Shown here: positions 5,694-14,889 of the stretch, piece by piece
Layout: the number at the start of each line of letters is the position of its first letter
How positions within the stretch are numbered: the first letter of the stretch is position 1
Source of the DNA: Sulfurisphaera tokodaii str. 7
Lineage (GTDB): Archaea; Thermoproteota; Thermoprotei_A; Sulfolobales; Sulfolobaceae
Reading direction: 5' to 3'
NCBI RefSeq assembly: GCF_000011205.1
Contig: NC_003106.2
Location: 186,001-250,000, forward strand
DNA length: 64,000 nt
Program-made: the position numbers and the translations under genes
The notes under the pieces: generated by a model
Database searches by the model: none
The model's input: only the letters and a program-made list of their open reading frames with translations
Told to the model about the DNA's origin: nothing

Positions 5694-6272
5694 ATGTTAC
5701 TTCACGTCACTTTAAAAACTCCTATTGAAGATTGGATATCTATAAATAATATCTATACTACTTCTATTACTATTTTGGATATAAGACCAGATTCTTCTTC
5801 ATATAGAGTTTTAATCGAGTATAAGGGGAAAGATAATGAAAAGTTTCTTTCATCTTTTACAAAAGTTTCGAAAAATAGTTATTTAGGTACTCTACAAGTT
5901 AATTCGAAAATAATTTCTATTCTTTCAAAATATACTATTATGCAAGGAAATGTGGTATTAGATTCTATAATTTGGACTGTTATAGTTGATGGTTACCAAG
6001 AGCTTAAAAGGTTATTGAAAGAATTCGTAGATAATAAAATCGATGTTAAGGTTCTGAAGGTTGTTAAGGCTAAGTCTGATGCTACAATAACTGCAAGACA
6101 AGAGCAGATTATAAAAATTGCCTTAGGGGCCGGTTATTTTGATTTTCCAAGGAGGATAACATTAAATCAGTTAGCTGAAAAATTAAACATAAGTTCTTCT
6201 ACGTTAGCTGAGATATTAAGAAGAGCTGAAAAGAATATTATTGAGGCTTACTTTAAGGAGAGAGGCTTATGA
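5694..6272 (+). CDS. HTH_10 (Bat-like) transcription regulator
   Basis: 192 residues. The C-terminal 65 residues (ITARQEQIIKIALGAGYFDF, then ITLNQLAEKLNISSSTLAEI and RRAEKNII) are the HTH_10 domain of bacterio-opsin-activator-like archaeal regulators. The N-terminal 125 residues form a beta-rich domain of the kind often found in this family and probably sense a ligand. It is divergent from ferredoxin and overlaps the aminotransferase start by four bases (ATGA), so the two are translationally coupled. Target genes are unknown. Confidence 0.85.
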   Translation: MLLHVTLKTPIEDWISINNIYTTSITILDIRPDSSSYRVLIEYKGKDNEKFLSSFTKVSKNSYLGTLQVNSKIISILSKYTIMQGNVVLDSIIWTVIVDGYQELKRLLKEFVDNKIDVKVLKVVKAKSDATITARQEQIIKIALGAGYFDFPRRITLNQLAEKLNISSSTLAEILRRAEKNIIEAYFKERGL

Positions 6273-7240
6273 AGCATGGAGGAGTAAAGTGGGGTAAGGA
6301 TGGACCAGAACATATTAATGATTTTAGTGTGAATTTGAATCCTTTAGGAACTTTGCCCAGAGTACATGAACTTATAGATGAAGCGGTGAAGAAGAGGGTT
6401 TACTCATTTTATCCACCAGAAGATTATAAGGAAATAAAGGAGTTTATAGCTGAACTTTATAATGTTGATATTGATTTAATTGGTGTTTTTAATGGTTCCT
6501 CAGAAGTAATAAAACTACTAGATGCTTGTGATGTTCCAGAACCAAATTTTTCTGAGTATAAGAGGAAACGTAGTTATTTTGCAATAGAGAGAGAAAATTA
6601 CTTTGAATATTATCTCTCTGGGGATTGTGTCATAACTAGTAATCCAGTTAATCCTACTGGGAGTATGATTAAAGAGAAGGATATTATCAATTTTCTATCC
6701 TTTGGAAGAAAATTAATACTAGATGAATCTTTTGCAGATATAAGTCTAATAAAGAGTTCTATTAAATATACTGAAGAGTTTAATAATCTTCTTATAATTT
6801 CATCTTTTACAAAATCCTTATCTATTCCAGGGTTAAGAATAGGTTTTTCTATTGGAAAGAATTCAAGAAAATTAGAGGAGAAAGCACCGCCTTGGAGGAT
6901 AAATAGTATTGTGTATTATGTTTTTGTTAATCTAGATCCTAAGGAGGTTAGGGATTTTTTTGAAAGATCTAAGAGAGAGATTGAAAGGCTTATTAGCGTT
7001 TTAAAAAGCACTAAAGCTAAATTTAAAATATATGATACAGTAGCCCCGTATTTTTTGGCTGAATTTCCTATCCCTACTAAAGAGTTAAATATGAAGCTAA
7101 GGAAATATGGGTATCAGATTAGAGAGCCAGAGGGTTTTTTAGGTTTAAGACCAACCCACGGCAGAATTTCTTTAAAAAATAACTTTAAAGAGCTAATATT
7201 TTTAATAAATAAGATTCTTGATTGCGAAAAACTTTATTAA
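6269..7240 (+). CDS. PLP aminotransferase/decarboxylase, CobD/HisC-like
   Basis: 323 residues, fold type I. It opens with the HGGxxW...DFSVNLNPLG signature of CobD (threonine-phosphate decarboxylase, cobamide side chain) and its HisC-like relatives. ITSNPVNPTG is the substrate-binding loop, LILDESFAD holds the cofactor aspartate, and SSFTKSLSIPGLRIG holds the PLP lysine. The C-terminal FLGLRPTHGRISL supplies the carboxylate-binding arginine. CobD is likely, but a histidinol-phosphate aminotransferase-like role is not excluded without the rest of the cobalamin genes, which are not nearby. Confidence 0.75.
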   Translation: MKHGGVKWGKDGPEHINDFSVNLNPLGTLPRVHELIDEAVKKRVYSFYPPEDYKEIKEFIAELYNVDIDLIGVFNGSSEVIKLLDACDVPEPNFSEYKRKRSYFAIERENYFEYYLSGDCVITSNPVNPTGSMIKEKDIINFLSFGRKLILDESFADISLIKSSIKYTEEFNNLLIISSFTKSLSIPGLRIGFSIGKNSRKLEEKAPPWRINSIVYYVFVNLDPKEVRDFFERSKREIERLISVLKSTKAKFKIYDTVAPYFLAEFPIPTKELNMKLRKYGYQIREPEGFLGLRPTHGRISLKNNFKELIFLINKILDCEKLY

Positions 7241-7263
7241 TCATTATCTTTTATTATCTACTT

Positions 7264-7698
7264 GTGTTAGAAAAAGTTATTAAATATGCTATTGTTGGTG
7301 GATTAGGTACTATTGTTAATGAGGGAATTCTTTTATCTACTAAACCTTTCATACCTATTGCTATCTCACTAGCATTAGCAATCGAAATATCTATTTTATT
7401 TAATTTCATCCTTAACGACATATGGACTTTTAAAGATTCAAGAAAGGGCAAAATTATAACTAGATTATGGAAATTTCATGTTTCTTCTTTAGTTGGCGGT
7501 ATAGTACAGTATGTTATTGTGATTTCTCTTGTAGTTTTATTTATACATTTTGGTAATCTAACGCAGTTATTATTTCTTCTATTCTTTTCAAGCTTGCATC
7601 TATCCTCTTTATATTTAGCTATAATCAATTTTCTAGGTATAGTTGCTGGTTTTGGAGTAAGGTTTATTCTTAGTATAAGGTATGTCTGGGAGATTTGA
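7264..7698 (+). CDS. GtrA-family membrane protein
   Basis: About 144 residues with four hydrophobic segments. KYAIVGGLGTIVNEGILL and ILFNFILNDIWTFK are the two conserved GtrA signatures. Family members are thought to move lipid-linked sugars across the membrane. GTG 7264 is chosen because a TATA-like ACTTTATTAATC (7231-7242) lies 26 bases upstream; the longer frame from ATG 7222 would overlap the upstream gene. Confidence 0.8.
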   Translation: MLEKVIKYAIVGGLGTIVNEGILLSTKPFIPIAISLALAIEISILFNFILNDIWTFKDSRKGKIITRLWKFHVSSLVGGIVQYVIVISLVVLFIHFGNLTQLLFLLFFSSLHLSSLYLAIINFLGIVAGFGVRFILSIRYVWEI

Positions 7699-7703
7699 AT
7701 ATT

Positions 7704-8405
7704 TTAGGGTTTTACAGTATAATATATTCTTTTTTTGCCTTTTCCTCTATTCTCAATTTTTAAAGGTACTATTTCTCCTATTTCTAAAGTATTAGAAACG
7801 TGAGGTCCTCCATCAGCTTGAATATCTATTCCTTCAATTTCCACAATTCTCCATATGTCTATATTTGGTGGCATTCTTTCAGCTAACTTTACAATTCCTG
7901 GTATTTTGAGTGCTTCTTCCTTCTTTAAGAAGTAAATTTTTACTGGTATTCCTTTTTTAGCTATTTCGTTGGCTTCCTTTACTATTTCTAATAGTTTATT
8001 CTTATCATCAATATCGAAATCATCTTTAGCATATTCTGGTGAAATGTTTCCGCCAGTTATTTTAGAATTATACTTTGAATATGCTATTGCAGCGATTATA
8101 TGGGAAGCTGTATGTAATCTCATCATTCTATATCTTCTTTCCCAATCTATTACTCCAGTGATTTCATCTCCTTCCTTAAATGGTACCGAGGTAGCTTCAT
8201 GTGCTATTTCTCCATCTATTTCTTTTACGTTATTAACTTCTATTTTATTTCCGTTAAAGATAAAGTAACCCTTATCATTTTCTACACCTCCTCCTCCAGG
8301 ATAAAATGCCGTTTTGTCTAAGAACACAAGATTTCCGTCAATTTTTGTGATTTTTGCCTTAAATTCCTTTATATAACAGTCTGTTAGGTAAAGTTTCTCT
8401 ACTAT
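7704..8405 (-). CDS. alaX: Alanyl-tRNA editing protein AlaX
   Basis: Free-standing editing domain that hydrolyses Ser- or Gly-tRNA(Ala). TAFYPGGGG is the conserved entry loop, HTASHI gives two metal-binding histidines, and ADGGPHV the C-terminal ligand loop. Family homology clearly continues upstream of GTG 8327 (EKLYLTDCYIKEFKAKI), but no ATG, GTG or TTG precedes it before an in-frame TAA at 8409-8411. The start is therefore set at ATA 8405; GTG 8327 would remove the first strand pair of the domain. Function is clear, the start is not. Confidence 0.8.
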   Translation of the reverse strand: MVEKLYLTDCYIKEFKAKITKIDGNLVFLDKTAFYPGGGGVENDKGYFIFNGNKIEVNNVKEIDGEIAHEATSVPFKEGDEITGVIDWERRYRMMRLHTASHIIAAIAYSKYNSKITGGNISPEYAKDDFDIDDKNKLLEIVKEANEIAKKGIPVKIYFLKKEEALKIPGIVKLAERMPPNIDIWRIVEIEGIDIQADGGPHVSNTLEIGEIVPLKIENRGKGKKRIYYTVKP

Positions 8406-8420
8406 AACTTAAATTACTAC

Positions 8421-8678
8421 TTACGTTTTTTTAAGCGTAATTATATAGGTTCCAAATTTTTCTGAAAATGAGACTGAAGTTGGATCTACGAACGTTGGCA
8501 ACTTTATTACTTTTATTACGTTATTACTTTCCTTATCAAAAATGTAAACCCCTTGTTTATCGGCTTTAACTATCAGATTTTCAGATTTTAGATTTCTCCC
8601 TCTGAGATCAATTAATACTTTTAAAAGATTACCATTCATGAGTATATCAACATCTGGATCTTCAGTAATGGTGGGCAT
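8421..8678 (-). CDS. Hsp20/CS-fold small protein
   Basis: 85 residues of predicted beta sandwich: [41 protein letters not shown] and [10 protein letters not shown] follow the strand order of the alpha-crystallin domain, including the LPxxVDPxxV signature, with a final GxYIITLKK close to the usual GVLTI strand. It lacks the long N-terminal arm and the C-terminal IXI tail of assembling Hsp20 chaperones, so it may be a monomeric relative. It is divergent from the cdvB-like gene, with about 70 bases between starts. Confidence 0.65.
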   Translation of the reverse strand: MPTITEDPDVDILMNGNLLKVLIDLRGRNLKSENLIVKADKQGVYIFDKESNNVIKVIKLPTFVDPTSVSFSEKFGTYIITLKKT

Positions 8679-8748
8679 ACTATATACTTATTTTTTTTCC
8701 CTTACTTTTAAACCTATATTATGTATAAAACCCCTTTATAAGTTTATC

Positions 8749-9393
8749 ATGCCAAGATATAAATTGCCCATGTTAGGAAAAGAAGACTTCCAAAAGATTT
8801 GGGCTGGAAACGAAAAAGTAAAAATACCAAAAAGCAAAGAACCATTAAAATATAGGTTAATTCAGGCTCAGTATAAAATTAGATCAATGATAAGCAGATT
8901 AGACTCTTACATTGCTAAAATGCAAGAGAGAGACAGAACACTATTCGAGAGAGTAGTAGAGGCTCAAATGAGTAAGGATCATACAAGGGCAGCGATGTAT
9001 GCTAATGAGGTTGCAGAAATTAGAAAAATAACGAAGCAGTTAATAACAACTCAAATTGCACTAGAGCAAGTTGAATTAAGATTAGAGACTGTTGGTGAAT
9101 TAGGAGATATTTACGTAAATCTAATACCAGTAATGGGGGTTATTGGTGAGTTAAAGGCCGCATTAAAGGGAGTAATGCCAGAGTTATCAATTGAGCTAGG
9201 CGAATTAGGTGATAGTTTACAAGAAGTAGTAATTGAAGCTGGAGAATTCAGTGGTGTAGGTGGTGTAGGAGTAACTTCATCTCCAGAGGCAAGAAAGATA
9301 TTAGAAGAGGCATCAATGATTGCAGAACAGAAGATGAAGGAACAATTCCCAGAGCTACCAGCTGGTGGATTGGCATCTTCACAAAAATCATGA
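8749..9393 (+). CDS. ESCRT-III-like CdvB paralogue (CdvB1-type)
   Basis: 214 residues, mostly helical and charged. The stretch from [20 protein letters not shown] through [19 protein letters not shown] is the Snf7/ESCRT-III core found in Sulfolobales CdvB proteins, which form constricting rings in cell division and vesicle release. It ends in a short glycine-rich linker and FPELPAGG, without the MIM2 peptide plus winged helix of CdvB itself, matching the shorter paralogues. Start ATG 8749; a longer frame back to 8638 would run through the promoter and is rejected. It lies just upstream of trpS. Confidence 0.85.
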   Translation: MPRYKLPMLGKEDFQKIWAGNEKVKIPKSKEPLKYRLIQAQYKIRSMISRLDSYIAKMQERDRTLFERVVEAQMSKDHTRAAMYANEVAEIRKITKQLITTQIALEQVELRLETVGELGDIYVNLIPVMGVIGELKAALKGVMPELSIELGELGDSLQEVVIEAGEFSGVGGVGVTSSPEARKILEEASMIAEQKMKEQFPELPAGGLASSQKS

Positions 9394-9439
9394 CCTTTCT
9401 TACCACATTTTTAAATTTCTCATTTTTCTTTTTTATATT

Positions 9440-10585
9440 ATGGCTCAAGATTTTAATGTTACCCCTTGGGAAGTAAAAGGAAAAGTAGATTATGATAAGC
9501 TAATTGTCCAATTTGGAACTCAAAAAATTACTTCAGAATTAAAGGAAAAGATTAAGAGTATTATTAATGATGAACTCCACGTTATGTTAAGAAGAGATGT
9601 TTTCTTTTCTCATAGGGATTTAGATTTAGTTTTAAAAGATTATCAAGATGGTAAAGGATTTTTCCTATATACTGGAAGAGCCCCTTCATTAGGTATGCAT
9701 ATAGGTCATTTAATTCCTTTTATCTTTACTAAATGGTTACAAGACAAATTTAACGTTAATCTATATATAGAGATAACAGACGATGAAAAATTTATGAGGA
9801 ATCCAGAATATACTTTGGATCAAACTAGACAATGGGCGTATGATAATATTTTAGATATAATAGCTGTTGGATTTAACCCAGATAAAACTTTCATATTTCA
9901 AGATACAGAGTATATTAGAAATATGTACCCTATTGCAATAAAAATTGCTAAAAAATTAACATTCTCCGAAGTTAGGGCTACGTTTGGTTTAGATACTTCT
10001 TCAAATATAGGAATAATTTGGTATCCAGCATTACAAATAGCCCCTACAATGTTTGAGAAGAGGAGATGTCTAATACCAGCTGGTATTGACCAAGATCCTT
10101 ATTGGAGATTGCAAAGAGATATTGCTGAGAGCCTAGGTTATTATAAGGCAGCACAGATTCATAGTAAATTCCTTCCTCCATTAACTGGACCCGAAGGAAA
10201 AATGAGCTCATCTCAGCCTGAGACAGCAATTTATCTTACTGATGATCCTAAGACTGTTGAAAGGAAAATAATGAAATATGCATTTTCTGGAGGTCAACCT
10301 ACAATTGAATTGCATAGAAAATATGGTGGTAATCCAGACATAGATGTGTCATTTCAGTGGCTGTATATGTTCTTTGAGCCTGATGATAATAAGATAAAGA
10401 AAATAGAAGAAGATTATAGATCTGGTGCACTTTTAACTGGTGAACTAAAACAGATATTAATAGAAAAATTAAATGATTTCTTGGAAGAACATAGGCAGAA
10501 AAGAGAAGAAGCTAAGAAATTGGTGAATGTTTTCAAATATGATGGAGAACTTGCTAGAGAGATGTGGAGGAAGATTCACGAATAA
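9440..10585 (+). CDS. trpS: Tryptophan-tRNA ligase
   Basis: 381 residues, class Ic synthetase of the archaeal/eukaryotic type. GMHIGHL at residues 85-91 is the HIGH motif and GKMSSSQ near residue 253 is the KMSKS loop. Also visible are TGRAPSLG ahead of HIGH and the AGIDQDPYWRLQRDIAE segment typical of TrpRS. ATG 9440 follows a TATTATGG context with a TATA-like TTTTTAAATTT at 9408-9418. It converges on the triple-HTH gene, overlapping by about 30 bases. Confidence 0.95.
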   Translation: MAQDFNVTPWEVKGKVDYDKLIVQFGTQKITSELKEKIKSIINDELHVMLRRDVFFSHRDLDLVLKDYQDGKGFFLYTGRAPSLGMHIGHLIPFIFTKWLQDKFNVNLYIEITDDEKFMRNPEYTLDQTRQWAYDNILDIIAVGFNPDKTFIFQDTEYIRNMYPIAIKIAKKLTFSEVRATFGLDTSSNIGIIWYPALQIAPTMFEKRRCLIPAGIDQDPYWRLQRDIAESLGYYKAAQIHSKFLPPLTGPEGKMSSSQPETAIYLTDDPKTVERKIMKYAFSGGQPTIELHRKYGGNPDIDVSFQWLYMFFEPDDNKIKKIEEDYRSGALLTGELKQILIEKLNDFLEEHRQKREEAKKLVNVFKYDGELAREMWRKIHE

Positions 10586-10997
10586 TACCGTATTTCTTTA
10601 AGTAGTATACGATTAGGTTAGTTGATCTATTCAACTTTTTAGCAATCTCGTATATTGATTTACCCTCTTTATACATACTAATAATCTGGTTTATCTCTTC
10701 TTGGCTCATCTTTTTTATTCTCTTTCCTAAGTTATGTTCCTTTAAAATTCTAAGTACTGTGGTTTCATTCATATTTAACTCTTTACTTATTCTTCTAGCA
10801 CTATAACCTTGCTTAGCTAATTCCACTACTCTTTCTATTAACTCTTTAGGTACTTTATTCCTCATTTTTACTCCTTCTTTAACGAGAATATTCCTTACTT
10901 TTCCGTAACTCATATTCATCTCTTTAGCTATTTCTCTTATTGTATACCCACTATTATACAGATTTTTGATTTTTTCTATAACTTCTCTTTCCATCAC
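10554..10997 (-). CDS. Protein with three tandem helix-turn-helix units
   Basis: 147 residues consisting almost wholly of three homeodomain-like HTH repeats of about 45 residues: GYTIREIAKEMNMSYGKVRN, GYSARRISKELNMNETTVLR and GKSIYEIAKKLNRSTNLIVY. The units resemble the HTH of resolvases and IS-type transposases but there is no catalytic domain. It probably binds an extended DNA site. It overlaps the 3' end of trpS on the other strand. The first two codons are both ATG, so the start is 10997 or 10994. Target and role are unknown. Confidence 0.65.
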   Translation of the reverse strand: MMEREVIEKIKNLYNSGYTIREIAKEMNMSYGKVRNILVKEGVKMRNKVPKELIERVVELAKQGYSARRISKELNMNETTVLRILKEHNLGKRIKKMSQEEINQIISMYKEGKSIYEIAKKLNRSTNLIVYYLKKYGIIRESSSTSL

Positions 10998-11360
10998 TTT
11001 TTTAAAGCTAAAAACCTAAAAATAAACTTTTTTCCATATTCAGTTATGATAAAGATAGGAATCCATAGGTTTCCTTAAAATAAATACCCTAAGGTTAAAG
11101 ATGCATTCAATTTTTATTCATAATTAATGAAGAAATTATAAATTGAGGAAAAAGTGAAAAGTTAAGTTCACAATAAAAGAAATACATAAGCTACATAATA
11201 TTTATAAAAACTAAAGTTAATTATTCCATTGAGAAATATAATTAAGAAGTCTTGAAAATAATAAAGGCTGCAATAATGAAGTTTATTTAATATTTAACAG
11301 CATGTACTCTCTTAATAATACCTTAAGACTTAAAAAATCAATAATTGACTTAAATATACA
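10998..11360. other. Non-coding stretch
   Basis: 363 bases, very AT-rich, between divergent genes. No frame of protein-like composition, no tRNA and no C/D-box pair was found. Short A/T runs near 11200-11215 and 11335-11360 could hold the promoter of the LysE-type gene. Confidence 0.5.
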
Positions 11361-11927
11361 ATGAATATTTTTTATGCTTTTGGCCTAGGCATAGTCATGG
11401 GTTTATCTATTGCTGCACCCCCAGGACCTATAAATGCAATGATGGCCCATGAGTCTATAAGGTCTTCATTACACGGAACTGCAGTAGGAGCTGGTGCAAT
11501 GACTGCTGATTTCATATTCTTCTGGCTAACTTACTTTTTTAAGAGTATTATTCCTTCTTCAGCTCTCATCTTCTTCTATTTTATAGGAGGAGCATATATG
11601 CTTTATTTAGCTTATGGGGTACTTAAGATAAAAGGATTTAAGGCTACTATAAAGGGAAGCTATGTTAAGGGATTAACTACGGCTATAGTTAATCCATACC
11701 AGATTAGTTGGTGGCTCACTTTTGGAATTTCAATGCTTCAACAATTTTCTGTTTTCATAGCTCCAGGTTTTTTCACTGGAATTGTTATTTGGATATTCTC
11801 TTTCCCAATGATTATTAATAAAATTGGAGAGAGGTATGTTATAGGTGTTAAGATTTTCTCGTTCATAGTACTTTTAGCCTTTGGAATATATATCTTATAT
11901 CAGGGTATTTATGCTCTCAAAATCTGA
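11361..11927 (+). CDS. LysE/RhtB-family amino acid exporter
   Basis: 188 residues with about six membrane segments. [20 protein letters not shown] near the N-terminus is the family signature, and [17 protein letters not shown] is the conserved central NP motif. Members export lysine, threonine or other amino acids. The substrate cannot be told. ATG 11361; the gene overlaps the next one by 17 bases. Confidence 0.8.
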   Translation: MNIFYAFGLGIVMGLSIAAPPGPINAMMAHESIRSSLHGTAVGAGAMTADFIFFWLTYFFKSIIPSSALIFFYFIGGAYMLYLAYGVLKIKGFKATIKGSYVKGLTTAIVNPYQISWWLTFGISMLQQFSVFIAPGFFTGIVIWIFSFPMIINKIGERYVIGVKIFSFIVLLAFGIYILYQGIYALKI

Positions 11928-12630
11928 AATTAGGGAAAAGATTTGGAAAATTCTTGAAGATACTAACATTGCTTCATTTCCAAGGCCAGTATATGGTAGG
12001 ATTCCGAATTTTAAAGGAGCAGAAGAAGCTGCAAAAAAATTGACAGAAACTAAGGAGTTTAAAGAAGCAAAAATAGTAAAAGTTAATCCGGATTCTCCTC
12101 AAAGACCCGTTAGAGAACTAGTGTTAAGGAGTGGGAAAATTCTTCTCGTACCTACTCCTAGACTAAAAGGAGAGTTTTATTTACTTGATCCTAATAAAAT
12201 AAAGGATTATAAAGAGGCTTCAAAGATAAGCGGTTTCTCAAGGTTTGGTGAAGTAGTTGATTTAAACTCAATTTCAAGAGTTGATTTTATAGTTGCAGGT
12301 TCTGTGGCCGTAACCATGTATGGAGATAGAGTAGGTAAAGGGGAAGGGTATAGTGAATTGGAATTTGCAATATTAAGAGAATTAGGTAAGGTTAATGAAA
12401 ACACTCCTATAGCTACTACTGTACATGATATACAAATTGTAGATTTTATTCCAACAGAACCTTATGATGTACCTATTGATATTATAGCCACACCTACAAG
12501 AGTTATTTACACAAAGAGAAAAAGAGAGAAACCAAAAGGTATTTATCTTGAATACTTAACTAAAGAGAAAATTGAAGAAACTCCATTTTTGAAGAAGTTT
12601 TTAACCCAGAGAGGATATAAGTTGCTTTAA
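11911..12630 (+). CDS. 5-formyltetrahydrofolate cyclo-ligase-family protein
   Basis: 239 residues. [20 protein letters not shown] and the long central fold ending [21 protein letters not shown] match the MTHFS-like archaeal family (NagB/RpiA-like fold). In these proteins C-1 folate or methanopterin-like salvage is suspected but rarely shown. Start ATG 11911 is preferred over ATG 11881 because the longer form would overlap the exporter much more. It is co-transcribed with the exporter and converges on the wHTH gene, overlapping by 30 bases. Confidence 0.7.
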   Translation: MLSKSEIREKIWKILEDTNIASFPRPVYGRIPNFKGAEEAAKKLTETKEFKEAKIVKVNPDSPQRPVRELVLRSGKILLVPTPRLKGEFYLLDPNKIKDYKEASKISGFSRFGEVVDLNSISRVDFIVAGSVAVTMYGDRVGKGEGYSELEFAILRELGKVNENTPIATTVHDIQIVDFIPTEPYDVPIDIIATPTRVIYTKRKREKPKGIYLEYLTKEKIEETPFLKKFLTQRGYKLL

Positions 12631-12951
12631 TTGATCACATAATTCATTAGCTTTTTTCTCTAATTTAGTTCTTATTTCGTCCTTGTTAACATAATACATG
12701 AATTTTGGTCTTCCCCCTTTATTATTTCCACTTTTCTCCTTCTCAATCAAGCCAGCATCTGAAAGTTTTTTAAGAATTAAACTCGCTCTACTTTTACTAA
12801 TTCCTAATTCACTAGAAATTGTATCAACATTCTTACCTTCTTTGCTTTCCATGATTTTAAGAAAAGCTTCTATTTCTGCCTCTGATAGTCCATAGGCTAC
12901 AGCAAGGAATCTCTTAAAAATTACGCTTTTTTCAGTAATTTCAATACTCAT
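12601..12951 (-). CDS. Winged-helix regulator (TrmB/Lrs14-like)
   Basis: 116 residues. [37 protein letters not shown] and [20 protein letters not shown] are a TrmB/Lrs14-type winged helix with a basic wing, followed by a C-terminal coiled coil for dimerisation. These small regulators are numerous in Sulfolobales and control motility, biofilm or stress genes. It is divergent from another small wHTH gene; the 107-base spacer holds TATA-like AATATTAAATAA and a palindrome ATACGTAT near 13037. Confidence 0.75.
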   Translation of the reverse strand: MSIEITEKSVIFKRFLAVAYGLSEAEIEAFLKIMESKEGKNVDTISSELGISKSRASLILKKLSDAGLIEKEKSGNNKGGRPKFMYYVNKDEIRTKLEKKANELCDQLKQLISSLG

Positions 12952-13058
12952 TTTTTACCACCTATCATCTTTAATATTAAATAAACTATTTTTTAAATTT
13001 AACCACTATTCTGACTAATAACTTTTTTATACTTTATACGTATTGTATTATACTAAAC

Positions 13059-13277
13059 ATGAATAAGGATGAATTAAAAAAAGTTATTATAGATTTACTG
13101 AGTAAAGAGGGACCAAAAACATCTACTGAGATAAGAGATATTCTGATAGAAAAAGGTTATGAGTTTGATATGATAAAATTCAGAGAAGCATTAGCTGAAC
13201 TTGTAAGAGAAGGAAAAGTAAAGAAAGAGGCTAGCTACGAGAGAAAGAAGCTTTTATTTTATGTCACTGCTGATTAG
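13059..13277 (+). CDS. Small winged-helix DNA-binding protein
   Basis: 72 residues, a single winged helix: LLSKEGPKTSTEIRDILIEK, then FREALAELVREGKVKKEASY and a wing ending KLLFYVTAD. It has no extra domain. It is divergent from the TrmB-like gene and overlaps the 3' end of the Mrp gene by 14 bases. Role unknown. Confidence 0.65.
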   Translation: MNKDELKKVIIDLLSKEGPKTSTEIRDILIEKGYEFDMIKFREALAELVREGKVKKEASYERKKLLFYVTAD

Positions 13278-14157
13278 AGTTTTCCACTATATGTATAACT
13301 TGTTCAGCAATCCTCATAAACTCTTTTGAAGCTGGATTATCTGGATATTTTAAGAAGAATGGTTCTCCTAGGTCATTAGCTTGAGCAACAATTGGGTCTA
13401 ATGGAATTTGCCCTAATAAAGGTACTCCCATTTCTTCAGCCATTTGCTTTCCTTTTCCTTCTCCGAAAATATAATATGGTTTATTATCTGATGGACATAA
13501 GAAGTAACTCATGTTTTCTATTACTCCTAATATTTTGGCGTTTATCGTTTTTGCAAAATTAATTGACTTCTTTACGGCTAAAGTTGATACTTCTGAAGGT
13601 ATAGTGACTATTATCATTCCAGTTAAATTAGGAACTAATTGTGCTACTGATAAGGCCTCATCACCAGTGCCCGGAGGCATATCAATGATTAAATACTCTA
13701 ATTCGCCCCAATTTACATCTCCTAAGAATTGTTTAATTGCAGTATGTTTAATTGCTCCTCTCCAAACCACTGGAGTATCATCTCTAGGTAATAGGAAATC
13801 AATTGAAACAACTTTTATTCCGAAAGGACCTATAACTGGGTTTATTCCGCCTTTATCATCTGCTGTTAAATATTGCCCCCTAACTCCTAACATTTTAGGT
13901 ACAGAAGGACCATGAAAGTCTACATCAACTATACCTACACTTCTTCCCGCAGCAGCTAATGCCATTGCTAGATTAGAGGAGACAAATGACTTACCTACTC
14001 CACCTTTTCCGCTTAGCACGGCTATCTTATATTTAACTGTTTTCATCTTCATCTGTATTTTTAAATCAGCTGCTTGAACTTGTTGATTAACTTTTCTTAA
14101 ATCTCTTGGTTGTTTTTGTGGTTGTGGGGATGATATTCTGAAAGGATTACTACTCAT
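13264..14157 (-). CDS. Mrp/NBP35-family iron-sulfur carrier ATPase
   Basis: About 297 residues. The deviant Walker A motif LSGKGGVGKSFVSSNLAMAL lies near residues 48-67, DVDFHGPSVPKMLG is the switch I/Mrp signature, and DMPPGTGDEALS is switch II. The family assembles and hands over Fe-S clusters (ApbC/Nbp35). The usual C-terminal CxxC pair is absent, as in many crenarchaeal forms; a single Cys lies in MSYFLCPSD. The N-terminus is a Gln/Pro-rich tail. Two ATGs are adjacent at 14160 and 14157. It overlaps the AK6-like gene start. Confidence 0.85.
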   Translation of the reverse strand: MSSNPFRISSPQPQKQPRDLRKVNQQVQAADLKIQMKMKTVKYKIAVLSGKGGVGKSFVSSNLAMALAAAGRSVGIVDVDFHGPSVPKMLGVRGQYLTADDKGGINPVIGPFGIKVVSIDFLLPRDDTPVVWRGAIKHTAIKQFLGDVNWGELEYLIIDMPPGTGDEALSVAQLVPNLTGMIIVTIPSEVSTLAVKKSINFAKTINAKILGVIENMSYFLCPSDNKPYYIFGEGKGKQMAEEMGVPLLGQIPLDPIVAQANDLGEPFFLKYPDNPASKEFMRIAEQVIHIVENSNQQ

Positions 14158-14716
14158 CACTTATACTATCTTCATACGAGCTAATAACCTTATCTAATGA
14201 AATTAATAGATCTTGAATTTCCTCTATATTTAACCAGTCCACATTATCACAATTATTTGAGAGAATTTGTTCCACAACCTCTTCTGGTTTTTTATTAGTT
14301 ACATTAATTTCACAAATATTACCAAAATACTCTTTAGCTTCACCACTTATCACTCCTAAAATTTCAGCCATAACGTTTTCTGCAATTTTTAACTCTCCCC
14401 ACCCTCTTCTTTTTAATTCTGTATAAAGTACTCTTGGGTCTTTTCTTAATACTATTACTTTATCTGCATGGGAGATTAATGAAGGATATATAGTCTCAAT
14501 TACAACATTCTTATCCTTAATAAAAGAATCTATTAGTTGGAATGCTTTTTCCTCATCAATAACATAGCTCTGCCTTAATTCATCATATTCAGAAAAAGCC
14601 TTATTTTGAATTAAAAATGATGAAACATGAAGCTTTTCAAAACCCAGTTTTTTAGATAGTAAGTCTACAATAGTACTCTTACCACTCCCTGGTGTTCCAG
14701 TAATAATTATTATCAT
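14150..14716 (-). CDS. AK6/Fap7-like nucleoside monophosphate kinase
   Basis: 188 residues. IIITGTPGSGKSTIVDLLSK is the P-loop, followed by the short NMP-binding region with KLGFEKLHVSSFL and ELRQSYVID, as in Fap7/hCINAP adenylate kinases, which act in late 18S/16S rRNA maturation with uS11. VLRKDPRVLYTELKRRGW supplies the arginine lid. It overlaps the Mrp gene by eight bases and forms a two-gene unit with it. Confidence 0.8.
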   Translation of the reverse strand: MIIIITGTPGSGKSTIVDLLSKKLGFEKLHVSSFLIQNKAFSEYDELRQSYVIDEEKAFQLIDSFIKDKNVVIETIYPSLISHADKVIVLRKDPRVLYTELKRRGWGELKIAENVMAEILGVISGEAKEYFGNICEINVTNKKPEEVVEQILSNNCDNVDWLNIEEIQDLLISLDKVISSYEDSISDE

Positions 14717-14727
14717 AAGTATAAAGT

Positions 14728-14889
14728 CTACTTTAATGCTAAAATAGTCTCTACTATATACAATATTACTGAAATGCCAATAACTATAATCTTCGTTTGT
14801 TTATCCCCACTACCTTTCCATATTTCATAAATTCCATAGGGGAACATTAGTAATCCTATGATTAGAAGCACTTCTTCTACTATGTTCAC
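14728..14889 (-). CDS. Small two-TM membrane protein
   Basis: 53 residues from GTG 14889, which overlaps the TGA of the rhomboid gene. Two hydrophobic segments (VLLIIGLLMFPYGIYEIW and IIVIGISVILYIVETILA) are joined by a short polar turn GSGDKQTK. The codon overlap and shared strand imply translational coupling to the rhomboid protease, so it may be an accessory subunit. No family is recognised. Confidence 0.55.
   Translation of the reverse strand: MNIVEEVLLIIGLLMFPYGIYEIWKGSGDKQTKIIVIGISVILYIVETILALK

Noticed and set aside
8638-8748. N-terminal extension of the CdvB-like protein
   Set aside because: It overlaps the divergent Hsp20-like gene and the promoter; ATG 8749 begins the conserved protein.
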